Assembly: GCF_900087055.1 (NCBI RefSeq) | Contig: NZ_LT575468.1 | Span: 2,855,773 to 2,919,772 of the forward strand | Reading direction: 5' to 3' | From: Plesiomonas shigelloides | Lineage (GTDB): Bacteria > Pseudomonadota > Gammaproteobacteria > Enterobacterales > CAMTGL01 | DNA: 64,000 bases | Shown here: positions 9,006 through 18,970 of the stretch, one piece after another | Numbering within the stretch: position 1 is the stretch's first letter | How the letters are laid out: every line of letters starts with the position of its first letter | Program-made: the position numbers and the translations under genes | Notes under the pieces: generated by a model | Database searches by the model: none | What the model was told of the DNA's origin: nothing | The model's input: only the letters and a program-made list of their open reading frames with translations

Positions 9006-9917
9006 TTAAGCACGCGGATGATGCTCTTGATGCAGCTGTTTCAAACGCTCGGTAGCCACATGCGTATAAATCTGGGTGGTGGATAAGTCCGTGTGCCCCA
9101 GCAGCATCTGCACTACCCGCAAATCTGCGCCATGATTGAGCAGATGGGTGGCAAACGCATGGCGTAATACGTGAGGCGACAGCTGTTCACTATCAATGCC
9201 AGCGCGCACGGCGTAATGTTTTATTCGGTGCCAGAAAGTCTGACGGGTCATCCGGTTACCGCGCTGGCTCGGGAAAACCACATCCGAAGACTGCTCTCCC
9301 AGCAAGCTGGCACGGCCATAGGTCAGAAACTGCTCCAGCCAGTATAAAGACTCTTCCCCCATCGGCACCAGTCGCTCTTTGTTTCCTTTACCGATCACCC
9401 GTACCACGCCTTGACGTAGGCTCAGACTATCCATGGTCAACCCGACTAGCTCAGACACCCGCAGCCCACAGGCATACAGAAGCTCCAGCATCGCTTTATC
9501 GCGCAGCTCCAGCGGTAATTGCGGATCGGGTGCGGCCAGTAAACGCTCCACCAGCGCTTCACTCAAATCCTTCGGCAAGCGCTGTGGTAATTTGGGGCGC
9601 ATCAGGATGGCGGTCGGATCATCGGCGCGCAATTTCTCACGATACAAATACTGGAATAGCCGGCGTAATGCACTCAGTAAACGTGCGGTACTGCTGGCTT
9701 TGTAGCCCTGATCGACCCGTTCGGCCAACAGCGCCTGCAAATCCAGACTACTGACGCTCAGCAAAGAAGCATTACTGCGCGCCAAACGCGCCAACAGCGG
9801 GTTGATGTCATGCCGGTACGACGCCAGTGTATTCTCCGACAGATTGCGCTCCATCCAGATGGCATCGAGAAATTGTTCGACCAGTGCGATATTTTGTAAT
9901 GCGTGATCCTGCTGCAC
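9006..9917 (-). CDS. xerD: Site-specific tyrosine recombinase XerD
   Basis: XerD acts with XerC at dif to resolve chromosome dimers under FtsK control. I place the start at GTG 9917, giving 303 residues, because AGGAGG lies 4 nt upstream and the E. coli protein (298) begins at the equivalent point. An upstream start at 9977 has no such site. The N-terminal SAM-like domain binds DNA. The catalytic residues are visible: Arg in [10 protein letters not shown], Lys in [10 protein letters not shown], His and Arg in [12 protein letters not shown], His in [11 protein letters not shown] and Tyr in IYTHV. First gene of the minus-strand cluster xerD-dsbC-recJ-prfB-lysS; fldB is divergent. Confidence 0.96.
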   Translation of the reverse strand: MQQDHALQNIALVEQFLDAIWMERNLSENTLASYRHDINPLLARLARSNASLLSVSSLDLQALLAERVDQGYKASSTARLLSALRRLFQYLYREKLRADDPTAILMRPKLPQRLPKDLSEALVERLLAAPDPQLPLELRDKAMLELLYACGLRVSELVGLTMDSLSLRQGVVRVIGKGNKERLVPMGEESLYWLEQFLTYGRASLLGEQSSDVVFPSQRGNRMTRQTFWHRIKHYAVRAGIDSEQLSPHVLRHAFATHLLNHGADLRVVQMLLGHTDLSTTQIYTHVATERLKQLHQEHHPRA

Positions 9918-10023
9918 GGCTCCTCCTGTATCGGTATGGGGCTCTACGTTACCGCGCTGTGGCACAATGGCAAGCAAGATCTGCTACACTCGCGGCATTC
10001 ACCACCCGGATACGGTATGTCAC

Positions 10024-10554
10024 ATGAAAATCGGCTTATTCTACGGTTCAACCACCTGCTATACCGAAATGGCAGCAGAAAAAATCCGCGATACGATCGG
10101 GGCAGAGTTGGTGACCCTGCACAATATTAAAGACACGCCACTGACCGACATGGCGCAGTACGATGCGTTGATCCTCGGCATTTCGACCTGGGATTTCGGC
10201 GAGCTACAAGAAGATTGGGCTACCCGTTGGGCGGAGTTCGACACCCCAGCGCAAACCGCCGCCCTGCAAGGCAAACTGGTCGCCTTGTATGGCTTGGGCG
10301 ATCAGCTCGGTTACGGCGAATGGTTCTTGGATGCACTCGGTATGCTGCATCAGAAAGTCAGTGCCTGTGGCGCCCGCAGCATCGGTTACTGGCCCGCCGA
10401 AGGCTATGAGTTCAGTGCTTCACAAGCCCTTACCGACGATCAGCAGCATTTCGTTGGGCTGGCGCTGGATGAAGAGAGCCAGTACAGCCAAAGCGATGAG
10501 CGTATCCAACGCTGGTGTGAGCAGATCCTCACGGAAATCGCCGAACAGTTGTAA
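10024..10554 (+). CDS. fldB: Flavodoxin FldB
   Basis: A 176-residue FMN-binding electron carrier. The phosphate loop is [10 protein letters not shown] near the start; the isoalloxazine-stacking loops are STWDFGELQ and [16 protein letters not shown]. The start is ATG at 10024, aligning with E. coli FldB (173). The open frame continues upstream into the xerD promoter region but lacks homology there. It is divergent from xerD, the same arrangement as in E. coli, and ends at a bidirectional terminator shared with brnQ. Confidence 0.95.
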   Translation: MKIGLFYGSTTCYTEMAAEKIRDTIGAELVTLHNIKDTPLTDMAQYDALILGISTWDFGELQEDWATRWAEFDTPAQTAALQGKLVALYGLGDQLGYGEWFLDALGMLHQKVSACGARSIGYWPAEGYEFSASQALTDDQQHFVGLALDEESQYSQSDERIQRWCEQILTEIAEQL

Positions 10555-10572
10555 GCGGCGAGCACCAAAACA

Positions 10573-10597
10573 AAAACGGCGCCCAAGGCGCCGTTTT
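10573..10597. terminator. Bidirectional terminator fldB/brnQ
   Basis: AAAACGGCGCC/GGCGCCGTTTT with a 3-nt loop lies between the convergent fldB and brnQ genes. Confidence 0.8.
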
Positions 10598-10630
10598 GCA
10601 TTCTAAACTTTCACTTTTTTTGGCTAGTAA

Positions 10631-11941
10631 TTAAGCCGTTTGCACCTGTGAGGCTTGCTCACGAGCAGGCAACATCAGTGCCACTACCAACGCGATTGCG
10701 GTTGGCAGTACCCACGCCATGCTCTTGCTAAACAGTGGCAGGAAGCTCATCACCGACAGATTGACACCCGCCGCCACTGCCGCATCCATCAAGCTGAACA
10801 CCAGTGCCACCCCCAGAACCAAGCGATAGCTCAGCGCTGGATTTCTCAGCCATGGGCGCACGAAAGTCAGCATCACCAGACCAATGGCCAGCGGATACAG
10901 CGCGTACAGTACCGGTACCGACAGGCTGATCAAGGTGCTCAAGCCAACGTTCGCCACCACTGCGCAGATAACCCCTAAGATCAGTACCCACTGACGATAG
11001 CTCAGTGCAGTCAGGCTAGAGAAGTAATCAGAGCACGCACTGATCAGGCCAACCGCCGTGGTCATACAGGCCAGAATAACGACGGCAGACAAGATCCACT
11101 GACCCGGCTGACCGAACAGAGCTTGTACATAAGCAGCAAAGATAGCGCCACCGTTATCCAGACCACCGGCAATCGCACCAGAAGTGGCCCCCAGACGGAA
11201 CAAGGACACGTACACAAACGCCAGACCCGCCGCCGCAATCAGACCGGCAATGATCAAGTAGTTACAGGTTTGCTTGGTATCGGTGATGCCTTTGCTGCGG
11301 ATCACATCCACAATCAGCATGCCGAACATCAGCGCCGCAAAGGTATCCATGGTGTTATAGCCATCCAAGAAACCTTTGGTAAACGGTGTTGCGATGTAAT
11401 CGCCTTGCGCAGCTTCTACCACGCCTTGCGGCGCAACGACCACGGCAACCGCCAGCACCACCAGCAGCAGGAACAGCACCGGCGTCATCACTTTACCGAT
11501 GCTGTCGATCAGCGCACCACGGCTCCACGACAGCGCCATCGCGATAGCAAAGAAACCGGCAGTCACCAGCATCTGCACCGTGGCATCCGGCGCAGCAAAA
11601 TACGGTTTGAGCGCCATTTCATAAGCCACCAGACCGGTACGCGGCGCGGCAAACGCAGGACCAATCACGATGAACAGCAGCACGGAAGCAAAAGTACCGA
11701 ACCCAGCCGGCAGATCGCGGGTCATGTTCGGCAGACCGCCGCCCGCACGGGCCACGGCAATAATCGAAATCAGAGGTAGGCCGACAGCGGTCGCCAAAAA
11801 GCCCAGGGTGGTATACAGCGCATGGTCACCTGCCAGTTGGCCAGCCAACGGAGGGAAAATAATGTTGCCTGCGCCCAAAAAGAAGGCAAAGGTCATCATG
11901 CCCAATCCCATCACATCTTGCCATTTTAATGTCTGCTTCAC
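10631..11941 (-). CDS. brnQ: Branched-chain amino acid transporter BrnQ (LIVCS family)
   Basis: A 436-residue inner-membrane cation-coupled carrier for leucine, isoleucine and valine. About twelve hydrophobic segments are visible; the first contains GLGMMTFAFFLGAGNIIFPP, a hallmark of the family. Length matches E. coli BrnQ (439). It is monocistronic and convergent with fldB. In this window it complements the biosynthetic ilvIH and leuABCD genes, although it is not linked to them. I see no clear regulatory site upstream (11942-12219). Confidence 0.94.
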   Translation of the reverse strand: MKQTLKWQDVMGLGMMTFAFFLGAGNIIFPPLAGQLAGDHALYTTLGFLATAVGLPLISIIAVARAGGGLPNMTRDLPAGFGTFASVLLFIVIGPAFAAPRTGLVAYEMALKPYFAAPDATVQMLVTAGFFAIAMALSWSRGALIDSIGKVMTPVLFLLLVVLAVAVVVAPQGVVEAAQGDYIATPFTKGFLDGYNTMDTFAALMFGMLIVDVIRSKGITDTKQTCNYLIIAGLIAAAGLAFVYVSLFRLGATSGAIAGGLDNGGAIFAAYVQALFGQPGQWILSAVVILACMTTAVGLISACSDYFSSLTALSYRQWVLILGVICAVVANVGLSTLISLSVPVLYALYPLAIGLVMLTFVRPWLRNPALSYRLVLGVALVFSLMDAAVAAGVNLSVMSFLPLFSKSMAWVLPTAIALVVALMLPAREQASQVQTA

Positions 11942-12219
11942 GGCAATACCTCTTATTCACAAAAGTCTGTCGGTCAACACATTTACCAGAATTCAGGCAA
12001 CAGAAGGCAGTGGCGAAGAAATCACCAGAAAAAACAGTCTGAATAATAAATTGGCTGGTAAACGTGAAAAGTAGTGATGCTTATTTGTCAGGATTCTGCG
12101 CCGTATCAGATTGGTAGTACACCCTGTCCGGCTGTTGATTAATTGTTAATCAGAATAACCCGCTATTTACTGTTCACTTACCAGCATCATGTATGATCCG
12201 CTTAGGCTGTGCAATGCGA

Positions 12220-13008
12220 TCACATAAAAAGGTAAAAATCTTTTGTGAGATCCTGATAGTTGCAGTGATAACTTCCGTCAGAGTTGTTTATAACCAGTGT
12301 ATTGTTCTGAGTTTTTTGGGGCGACAACCCGAATTCCAGCAGAATCCGTTGAGGTGCTTTCCCCTCGCGACCACTTACGCTTACATTTTGATAACAAAAC
12401 CAGCCCTGTTGCTCCGCCGCACTTTGCAACGCCAAACCGGCGCTGTACGGCAGCACCAAACACAAGCGTCCGAGCGGGTTTAACAGCGGCCGCGCAGCGT
12501 CCAGCAAGGCTTGGTGAGTCAAGGTATCGGTATAACGTGCTTGCTCACGCTGGTTATCACGGCAGGCTACCCCAGGGGTAAAATAGGGCGGATTGGAGAC
12601 AATCAAATCGAACTGCTCGGCCGGCGCTTCGGCGGCCAGCAGCTGCAGCGATAAGTGCTGAATCAGAATTTTATCTGGCCACGGCGATGCCGCGACATTC
12701 TCAGCCGCTTGCTGACAAGCATCGGCATCAATATCGATGGCGGTAATCTGTGTGTCAGATGGCGAGCGTTGTGCTAACATCAGCGCTATTAGTCCCGTTC
12801 CCGTTCCGATATCCAGAACCTTTGTCACGCCTTGCAGCGAAGCCCAGGCTCCCAGCAGGATCCCGTCCGTGCCGACTTTCATCGCGCAACGATCGTGTGC
12901 CACAAAAAACTGCTTAAAGGTAAAGCCATTACGTGGCAATGCTGCTCGCGACGGCGTTGCCGACGCATTAAGAGGCGCAGTGACAGGGGATGAGGATTTA
13001 TCAGACAT
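12220..13008 (-). CDS. trmN6: tRNA1(Val) (adenine-37 N6)-methyltransferase
   Basis: A 262-residue Rossmann-fold methyltransferase that uses SAM to methylate A37 of tRNA-Val(cmo5UAC). The SAM-binding loop is LDIGTGTGLIAL and the catalytic NPPYF motif is in the middle. I place the start at ATG 13008 (MSDKSS), because the longer frame to 13137 would run over the start of the divergent srmB, and E. coli YfiC is 245 residues. The trmN6/srmB divergent pair is the same in E. coli. Confidence 0.92.
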   Translation of the reverse strand: MSDKSSSPVTAPLNASATPSRAALPRNGFTFKQFFVAHDRCAMKVGTDGILLGAWASLQGVTKVLDIGTGTGLIALMLAQRSPSDTQITAIDIDADACQQAAENVAASPWPDKILIQHLSLQLLAAEAPAEQFDLIVSNPPYFTPGVACRDNQREQARYTDTLTHQALLDAARPLLNPLGRLCLVLPYSAGLALQSAAEQQGWFCYQNVSVSGREGKAPQRILLEFGLSPQKTQNNTLVINNSDGSYHCNYQDLTKDFYLFM

Positions 13009-13122
13009 GGCAGACTCCGTATTGCGGGCTGCCAAGAATAGGCGAAATACATTAACGCGTGAAGGGGCGTGAAGCAAAACGCCGGCAAGGGTATAATCCC
13101 TTCCTCGCAAAAGAGGTGAACC

Positions 13123-14535
13123 ATGGTAGCGACACAATTTTCCGAATTAGATCTTGATCCACGTCTTCTGGCTGCACTGAAGGACAAGGGCTACGAACGC
13201 CCAACCGCCATTCAGAGCGAAGCCATTCCTGCTGCCATGGAAGGCCGCGATGTAATGGGCTCGGCCCCTACCGGTACCGGTAAAACCGCCACGTTTTTGC
13301 TGCCGGCTATCCAGCACCTGCTGGACTACCCACGTAAAAAGCCGGGTGCCCCACGCGTACTGGTCTTAACACCAACCCGTGAACTGGCTATGCAGGTCGC
13401 CGATCAGGCCCGTGAGCTGGCCGCCAATACCCATTTGGCGATTGCGACCATCACCGGTGGTGTGGCGTATTTGAATCACGCTGAAGTGTTCAGCAAAAAC
13501 CAAGATATCGTGGTAGCGACCCCAGGTCGTCTGCTGCAGTACATCAAAGAAGAGAACTTTGACTGCCGCGCCGTTGAAATTCTGATCTTTGACGAAGCCG
13601 ACCGCATGCTGCAAATGGGCTTCGGTCAGGACGCCGAGAAGATCTCTGCCGAAACGCGCTGGCGTAACCAGACCTTCTTGTTCTCCGCTACGCTGGAAGG
13701 TGATGCGCTGCAAAACTTTGCCGATCGTCTGCTGAACGATCCGGTGAAGATCGAAGCTGAGCCGAGCCGTCGTGAGCGCAAGAAGATCCTGCAGTTCTAC
13801 TACCGCGCCGATAATCTGGAGCACAAGACTGCGCTGCTGGCGCACCTGCTCAAGCAAGACGATGTCACCCGCGCGATCGTGTTTGTGCGCAAGCGTGAGC
13901 GAGTTCGTGAGCTGGTGGATAACCTACACCGTCAGGGCATTATTGCCGGTTATCTGGAAGGGGAAATGGCGCAAACCCAGCGTACCCGCGCCATTGATAA
14001 GCTGAAAAACGGCGATATCAAAGTGCTGGTAGCGACCGACGTCGCCTCCCGTGGTATCGATATCGATGACATCAGCCACGTATTTAACTTCGATCTGCCA
14101 CGCACCGCCGATGCTTACCTGCACCGCATTGGTCGTACCGGTCGTATTGGCCGTAAAGGTACCGCCATCTCGTTGGTCGAAGCGCACGATTTTGACCTGC
14201 TGGGCAAAATTACCCGCTACATCAACGAAGAGCTGAAGTACCGCGTGGTCGACGAATTGCGTCCACAGACCAAAGCGCCGAAGCACGAAGGTCGTAAAGG
14301 GCCATCGAAGAAACAAAAAGAGCGGCAGAAGAAAAAACGCGCCGAGAAGCTGGAGCAGAAAACGGAAGAGAAAACCAAAATCCGGGTTCGCGACAAGAAA
14401 AACATCGGTAAGCGTCGTCAAGCGAGTAGCGAAGAGAACGTGGCCGCGAAGCAAAAGCTGGAGGCCGCTGCACGCGCCGAGCGTAAACGCGCTCTGGCTG
14501 CACAACGCGCCGCCGAGGATGAGTACGACGATTAA
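13123..14535 (+). CDS. srmB: DEAD-box RNA helicase SrmB
   Basis: A 470-residue ATP-dependent RNA helicase that assists early 50S ribosome assembly, notably in the cold. All core motifs are present: Q motif (PTAIQSEAIP), Walker A (APTGTGKT), PTRELA, DEAD (residues 156-159), SAT, and in domain 2 VATDVASRGIDI and HRIGRTGR. A long Lys/Arg/Glu-rich tail from about residue 385 is typical of SrmB. The ribosome-binding site GAGGTG lies just before the ATG. Divergent from trmN6; a terminator follows at 14562. Confidence 0.95.
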   Translation: MVATQFSELDLDPRLLAALKDKGYERPTAIQSEAIPAAMEGRDVMGSAPTGTGKTATFLLPAIQHLLDYPRKKPGAPRVLVLTPTRELAMQVADQARELAANTHLAIATITGGVAYLNHAEVFSKNQDIVVATPGRLLQYIKEENFDCRAVEILIFDEADRMLQMGFGQDAEKISAETRWRNQTFLFSATLEGDALQNFADRLLNDPVKIEAEPSRRERKKILQFYYRADNLEHKTALLAHLLKQDDVTRAIVFVRKRERVRELVDNLHRQGIIAGYLEGEMAQTQRTRAIDKLKNGDIKVLVATDVASRGIDIDDISHVFNFDLPRTADAYLHRIGRTGRIGRKGTAISLVEAHDFDLLGKITRYINEELKYRVVDELRPQTKAPKHEGRKGPSKKQKERQKKKRAEKLEQKTEEKTKIRVRDKKNIGKRRQASSEENVAAKQKLEAAARAERKRALAAQRAAEDEYDD

Positions 14536-14561
14536 TCGGTCAACGTACCCCACATCCCCAT

Positions 14562-14588
14562 ACACAGCCCGCCTTACGCGGGCTGTGT
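14562..14588. terminator. Terminator after srmB
   Basis: A perfect inverted repeat ACACAGCCCGC/GCGGGCTGTGT with a 5-nt loop. The U run is weak (GCTATTT). Confidence 0.65.
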
Positions 14589-14671
14589 GCTATTTGGCGC
14601 TTACTTGCATTAGAGCTTACGTGAATTAACGTTAGAGTGAACGCAACCCTACCGCCATCACTCACCAGCAC

Positions 14672-15448
14672 TTACAGCTCCGCATCGCGGCGGAACACCC
14701 ACTCCAACTCGGTGGATGCCTCTGGGCAGTAGGCATAGCCCTCATAATCAAAATCTTTGAGCTGCTCAGGCTCGGTCAAACGCTCGGTGATGATAAAACG
14801 GCTCATCAGGCCGCGCGCTTTTTTGGCGTAGAAGCTGATGATTTTGTACTTACCGTTTTTGCGGTCTTGAAACACCGGCTTGATAATCGTCGCGCGCAAC
14901 TTGGCCGGTTTCACCGCTTTGAAATACTCATCCGATGCCAGATTAATCAGCACCGCATCGCCCTGCTCTTGCAAGGCCTGATTCAATGTCTCAGTGATCT
15001 GCTCGCCCCAGAATCGGTACAGATCGGCACCTGCTGGATTGGCCAAGCGGGTACCCATCTCTAAGCGATACGGCTGCATCAAATCCAACGGCCGCAATAC
15101 GCCATACAGACCGGATAACATACGCAGGTGCTGCTGGGCAAAATCAAAATCCGCTTCACTGAATTGCTCGGCCTGCAAACCGGTATACACATCGCCTTTA
15201 AAGGCCAAAATCGCTTGCCGCGCATTCTCTGGGCTAAGCGGTGGTTGCCATTCGGCAAAACGGGCCGCATTCAGGCCAGCCAGTTTGTCACTGATGCTCA
15301 TCAAGGAAGCAATTTGCGCCGGAGTCAGCGCACGGCAGATGTCAATCAGCTCAGCGGCCGGTGCCAAGAGCGTTGGCTGGGTAAAACGGGTGGTAGCCAG
15401 CGGACTGGTGTAATCCAGCGTTTTGGCCGGCGAGATAACAATCAACAT
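14672..15448 (-). CDS. yaaA: Peroxide-stress protein YaaA (UPF0246)
   Basis: A 258-residue cytosolic protein; in E. coli YaaA lowers intracellular free iron during H2O2 stress and belongs to OxyR-regulated defences. The start at ATG 15448 gives [13 protein letters not shown], aligning with the family and equal in length to E. coli YaaA (258); the in-frame upstream codons are not conserved. Conserved blocks include [19 protein letters not shown] and [10 protein letters not shown]. It lies next to yaaJ and talB as in E. coli, but a strong terminator at 15552 separates it from yaaJ. I see no clear OxyR site. Confidence 0.94.
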   Translation of the reverse strand: MLIVISPAKTLDYTSPLATTRFTQPTLLAPAAELIDICRALTPAQIASLMSISDKLAGLNAARFAEWQPPLSPENARQAILAFKGDVYTGLQAEQFSEADFDFAQQHLRMLSGLYGVLRPLDLMQPYRLEMGTRLANPAGADLYRFWGEQITETLNQALQEQGDAVLINLASDEYFKAVKPAKLRATIIKPVFQDRKNGKYKIISFYAKKARGLMSRFIITERLTEPEQLKDFDYEGYAYCPEASTELEWVFRRDAEL

Positions 15449-15551
15449 AGCGCGCTCATCCTCATGCGACAAAATAGGGCGACAGGCCACTCGATGCGCC
15501 TTACCGCGGCGAGCCTCGACACTCGCTCCAATCTGATGGGTTACTGTAACA

Positions 15552-15593
15552 AAAAAGCCACGCGGGGTTGAAGAACTCCCCGCGTGGCTTTTT
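15552..15593 (-). terminator. Strong terminator between yaaJ and yaaA
   Basis: A 16-bp perfect inverted repeat (AAAAAGCCACGCGGGG and its complement) with a 10-nt loop, flanked by A and T runs on either side. It ends yaaJ transcription on the minus strand. Confidence 0.9.
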
Positions 15594-15617
15594 CAATGGC
15601 TGCAATAGCTGAATCTG

Positions 15618-17063
15618 TTATTCGGCCATTTTACGCAGCGCGTCTGGATCATCCCAAATGCCCGGCTCAAGCTGGCTGTGCAGCTCAGGATACTTACGCA
15701 CATCGAATACTGGCAATTTGCCAGAGTCGAGCTGTTCGTTGTAATCCTTGGCCAGCTTGATAGCGGTGCCTGACAGCAACAAGATAGCAATCAGGTTAGT
15801 CAGCGCCATCAGGCCCATAGAGATATCCGCCATCGCCCAAACAATTGGCAACTCGGCCACGGCGCCGAAAATCACCATGCCCAGAACCATGCCACGGAAC
15901 ATCAGCAGACGCTTATTGCCGTTATGCTCCAAGAATACCAAGTTGGTTTCTGCGTACGCATAGTTGGCGATGATAGAGGTAAAGGCGAAGAAGAACACCG
16001 CTACTGCGATGAAGATTGCGCCCCAATCACCCACCGCAGTCGACAGCGCACGTTGCGTCAGATCGATGCCGCTCATGCCCTGACCAGTTTCCAGCGTGCC
16101 GGAAGTCAGGATAATTGCCGCGGTGGCGGTACAGATAACGATAGTGTCCATAAACACGCCCAGCATCTGCACATAACCTTGTGAAGCTGGATGTGGCGGA
16201 TACGGCGAAGCGGCCGCGGCGGCGTTTGGCGCCGAGCCCATACCGGCCTCGTTAGAGAACAGACCGCGTTTCACGCCGTTAATCATCGCTTGGCTAATGG
16301 TGTACGCCAAGGTACCGGCCGCCGCTTCCTGCCAACCGAACGCACTTTTCACGATCAGTGCAATCACATCCGGCAGCTTGCTGATGTTGATACCCACGAC
16401 ATACAGGGCCAGCAGCAGATAAACCAGCGCCATCACCGGCACAATCAGCTCTGCCACGCGGGCGATGGTGCGCACACCACCGAAGATGATCACCGCGGTC
16501 AGCACCACCAGACCAATCCCCACGCCCAGCTGCGGCACACCAAAGGCCACATGCATCGCTTGCGCAATGGAGTTGGACTGAACCGCGTTAAACACCAGAC
16601 CGAAGGCGATGATCAAGAAGATGGAGAACAACACCCCCATCCGACGCATGCCAAGGCCCTTTTCCATGTAATACGCCGGACCACCACGGTAGTTGCCCTG
16701 ATCATCTTTGGTCTTGTACAGCTGCGCCAACGTACTTTCGACGAACGCAGTCGCCATACCGATGAAAGCGACCACCCACATCCAGAAAATGGCACCCGGG
16801 CCACCCAGTGTCAGCGCCACGGCAACACCGGCCAGATTACCGGTCCCGACACGGGCGGCAAGACTGGTACATAAAGCTTGGAAAGAGGAGATACCGGAAT
16901 CATCGGAACGACGGCTGCGACGCAAGATGGAGAACATATGACCGAAATGACGGATTTGCAGAAAACCCAATCTCAGCGTGAAAAACAGTCCAGCACCCAA
17001 CAAGAAATAGATAAGCACCGATCCCCATAGGAGATCGTTAACAAACGAGATTAAGGCATTCAC
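15618..17063 (-). CDS. yaaJ: Sodium:alanine symporter family protein (AGCS)
   Basis: A 481-residue inner-membrane carrier expected to import alanine or glycine with Na+. About eleven membrane segments are visible. Family signatures include GNLAGVAVALTLGGPGAIFWMW (residues 75-97) and the conserved block GLFSNEAGMGSAPNAAAAA at about 268-286. Length matches E. coli YaaJ (476). It lies divergent from talB and upstream of yaaA, as in E. coli. A CRP-like site at 17295 lies in the shared intergenic region. Confidence 0.93.
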   Translation of the reverse strand: MNALISFVNDLLWGSVLIYFLLGAGLFFTLRLGFLQIRHFGHMFSILRRSRRSDDSGISSFQALCTSLAARVGTGNLAGVAVALTLGGPGAIFWMWVVAFIGMATAFVESTLAQLYKTKDDQGNYRGGPAYYMEKGLGMRRMGVLFSIFLIIAFGLVFNAVQSNSIAQAMHVAFGVPQLGVGIGLVVLTAVIIFGGVRTIARVAELIVPVMALVYLLLALYVVGINISKLPDVIALIVKSAFGWQEAAAGTLAYTISQAMINGVKRGLFSNEAGMGSAPNAAAAASPYPPHPASQGYVQMLGVFMDTIVICTATAAIILTSGTLETGQGMSGIDLTQRALSTAVGDWGAIFIAVAVFFFAFTSIIANYAYAETNLVFLEHNGNKRLLMFRGMVLGMVIFGAVAELPIVWAMADISMGLMALTNLIAILLLSGTAIKLAKDYNEQLDSGKLPVFDVRKYPELHSQLEPGIWDDPDALRKMAE

Positions 17064-17399
17064 AGCAAACCCTCTGAAAAATAGTTATGAAATCAGATAT
17101 TTAATATTAAAATTATTATAGTTGCTCCGTTTCTTCAGAGCTTATTTCTGCTGCCGTCACTGCAGTTGGCACTGCTGCGGAGCAGATTGTTCTGCCGTAG
17201 AACCAAAACAGGGTAACGGTGTATAGATAAAAAGGTCAATTTGCAATTGCTAACCAAACGATTGCGCAAAAATAAGATAGCATACACTGAAAATTGTTAC
17301 AAAGATCACACCGGATAACCGTTTCCGCAAAAACCTCTGCCCTTACTCAGGTATGCCCCCACGTGCTATTATCACAAGCCAACCAGGAAGGATCTGCAT
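17064..17399. other. Divergent yaaJ/talB promoter region
   Basis: This AT-rich stretch between divergent genes holds a CRP-like site (17295-17310). No other gene is supported in it. The talB leader continues to 17555 and contains the possible short ORF listed separately. Confidence 0.45.
17295..17310. promoter_or_regulatory. Putative CRP binding site
   Basis: TGTTA-CAAAGA-TCACA matches 9 of 10 core positions of the CRP consensus. It lies about 230-260 bp from both yaaJ and talB starts, so which gene it would serve is not clear. Confidence 0.35.
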
Positions 17400-17465
17400 A
17401 TGCAATTGATGCCAGTGCAACACAGAGGTTGGGTCTGCCACCTCTTCTATTGTCTGCTGCCCTGA
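17400..17465 (+). CDS. Possible upstream short ORF in the talB leader
   Basis: An ATG at 17400 follows AAGGA with a 7-nt spacer, a better ribosome-binding site than the one of talB itself. The frame encodes 21 residues (MQLMPVQHRGWVC and a hydrophobic end, CLLP) and stops 91 nt before talB. I recognise no homologue. It could be a leader peptide or chance. Confidence 0.2.
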   Translation: MQLMPVQHRGWVCHLFYCLLP

Positions 17466-17555
17466 CACCGACTGGCTTATGCAGCCGTGTACTGAATTAT
17501 CCGGATAATCCGAGAACCGGTTTTTCCACGCACACCAACGTCGAGATAACTACAA

Positions 17556-18509
17556 ATGGCTGACAAACTCTCTGCTCTACGCAAACTCACCACAGTTGTA
17601 GCGGACACTGGCGACATCGAAGCCATCAAACGTTACCAACCGGAAGATGCCACCACTAACCCGTCACTGATCCTCAACGCCGCCCAGATCCCGGAGTACG
17701 CGCCGCTGATCGATGATGCCGTTCGTTATGCCAAGGCACTGAGTCAGGATAAAGCCCAGCAAATCGTTGATGCCGCCGACAAACTGGCTGTCAACATCGG
17801 CCTGGAAATTCTGAAAATTGTTCCAGGACGCATCTCCACTGAAGTAGATGCGCGCCTGTCTTATGACACCGAAGCCAGTCTGGCTAAAGCTCGCAAGCTG
17901 ATCCGTCTGTACAACGAAGCCGGGATCAGCAATGACCGTATTCTGATTAAACTGGCCTCGACTTGGCAGGGTATTCGCGCGGCAGAAATCTTAGAGCAAG
18001 AAGGGATCAACTGTAACCTGACCCTGCTGTTCTCCTTCGCTCAAGCTCGCGCTTGTGCGGAAGCCGGTGTGTTCCTGATCTCCCCATTCGTGGGCCGCAT
18101 CATGGACTGGTACAAAGCCAACACCGAACAGAAGAGCTTTGCGCCGCATGAAGATCCGGGCGTCATCTCCGTGACCTCTATCTACAACTATTACAAGCAG
18201 CACGGCTACCACACTGTGGTTATGGGTGCGAGCTTCCGTAATATCGGTGAAATCACCGAGCTGGCCGGTTGCGACCGCCTGACTATCGGCCCGAACCTGC
18301 TGCAAGAGCTGGCGGAAGCCGAAGGCGAACTGCCGGTGAAACTGGCGTACCACGGTGAAGTTCTGCCGCGTCCTGCACGCATGACCGAAGCGGAGTTCTA
18401 CTGGCAGCACAACCAAGATCCAATGGCCGTAGAAAAACTGTCTGACGGTATCCGTAAGTTTGCCGTCGACCAAGGCAAACTGGAGCAGATGATCGAAGCG
18501 CGTCTGTAA
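17556..18509 (+). CDS. talB: Transaldolase B
   Basis: A 317-residue cytosolic enzyme of the pentose phosphate pathway that moves a dihydroxyacetone unit from sedoheptulose-7-phosphate to glyceraldehyde-3-phosphate. The Schiff-base Lys is residue 132 in [12 protein letters not shown], the same number as in E. coli TalB (317 residues). Other signatures are ATTNPSLIL (residues 32-40) and [18 protein letters not shown]. It stands alone, without tktB, with a terminator at 18537. Its own Shine-Dalgarno is weak (GAGATAAC). Confidence 0.97.
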   Translation: MADKLSALRKLTTVVADTGDIEAIKRYQPEDATTNPSLILNAAQIPEYAPLIDDAVRYAKALSQDKAQQIVDAADKLAVNIGLEILKIVPGRISTEVDARLSYDTEASLAKARKLIRLYNEAGISNDRILIKLASTWQGIRAAEILEQEGINCNLTLLFSFAQARACAEAGVFLISPFVGRIMDWYKANTEQKSFAPHEDPGVISVTSIYNYYKQHGYHTVVMGASFRNIGEITELAGCDRLTIGPNLLQELAEAEGELPVKLAYHGEVLPRPARMTEAEFYWQHNQDPMAVEKLSDGIRKFAVDQGKLEQMIEARL

Positions 18510-18536
18510 TCGCCCAGTTGCTGTGCAACTATCTGC

Positions 18537-18564
18537 AAAAAGGTGCGTATATCGCACCTTTTTT
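18537..18564 (+). terminator. talB terminator
   Basis: AAAAGGTGCG/CGCACCTTTT with a 5-nt loop, ending in a T run. Confidence 0.85.
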
Positions 18565-18699
18565 GTTGCCGATCACAGCCCAGAAAATAATTCATCGCCA
18601 CACAACAAAACCGTCACCAACTTGTTCTATTTTCAACCTTGCTGTGCTATTACCAAAACCGATTAACCACGTAGCACTAACACGTAGCGAGGTAACACC

Positions 18700-18879
18700 A
18701 TGGAAGGGTATTTCTTCGACGAAACTGACACGAGTGAGAAAACTTCACGTGGAGGGAAACAGCAGAAGAAAAGGAAATGGCGTGAAATCGAAGCACTGAA
18801 AGACAAGTACCGCCTGCAACGCGAACTGAAAAGCATCGATATTCTGAACGACTACTCACTGGAAGACCTGCGTTTCTAA
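18700..18879 (+). CDS. DUF3545 family small protein
   Basis: A 59-residue, strongly charged protein from ATG 18700 to TAA 18877-18879. GAGG lies 8 nt before the start and a hairpin terminator follows at 18890, so it is a complete small transcription unit. The N-terminus is acidic (MEGYFFDETDTSE), followed by a basic helix (GGKQQKKRKWREIEALKDK) and an acidic helical tail ending LEDLRF. This pattern agrees with DUF3545 of Vibrio and relatives as I remember it; the function is unknown. It is below common ORF-length cut-offs and easily missed. Confidence 0.75.
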   Translation: MEGYFFDETDTSEKTSRGGKQQKKRKWREIEALKDKYRLQRELKSIDILNDYSLEDLRF

Positions 18880-18889
18880 GCCCCTTTTC

Positions 18890-18910
18890 AGACCCGCCGC
18901 TGGCGGGTCT
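18890..18910 (+). terminator. Terminator of the DUF3545 gene
   Basis: AGACCCGCC/GGCGGGTCT with a 3-nt loop directly after the stop codon. It could also act for the convergent hemerythrin gene. Confidence 0.65.
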
Positions 18911-18970
18911 GCCGTTTCTCAGCATCTCTTAGCGTTTATCAACACAGAGTCTTGGCCACCCGCCGAAGCC

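Noticed and set aside
17294-17563. 89-codon ORF ending over the talB start
   Set aside because: Overlaps the CRP-like site and has no ribosome-binding site; a chance frame.
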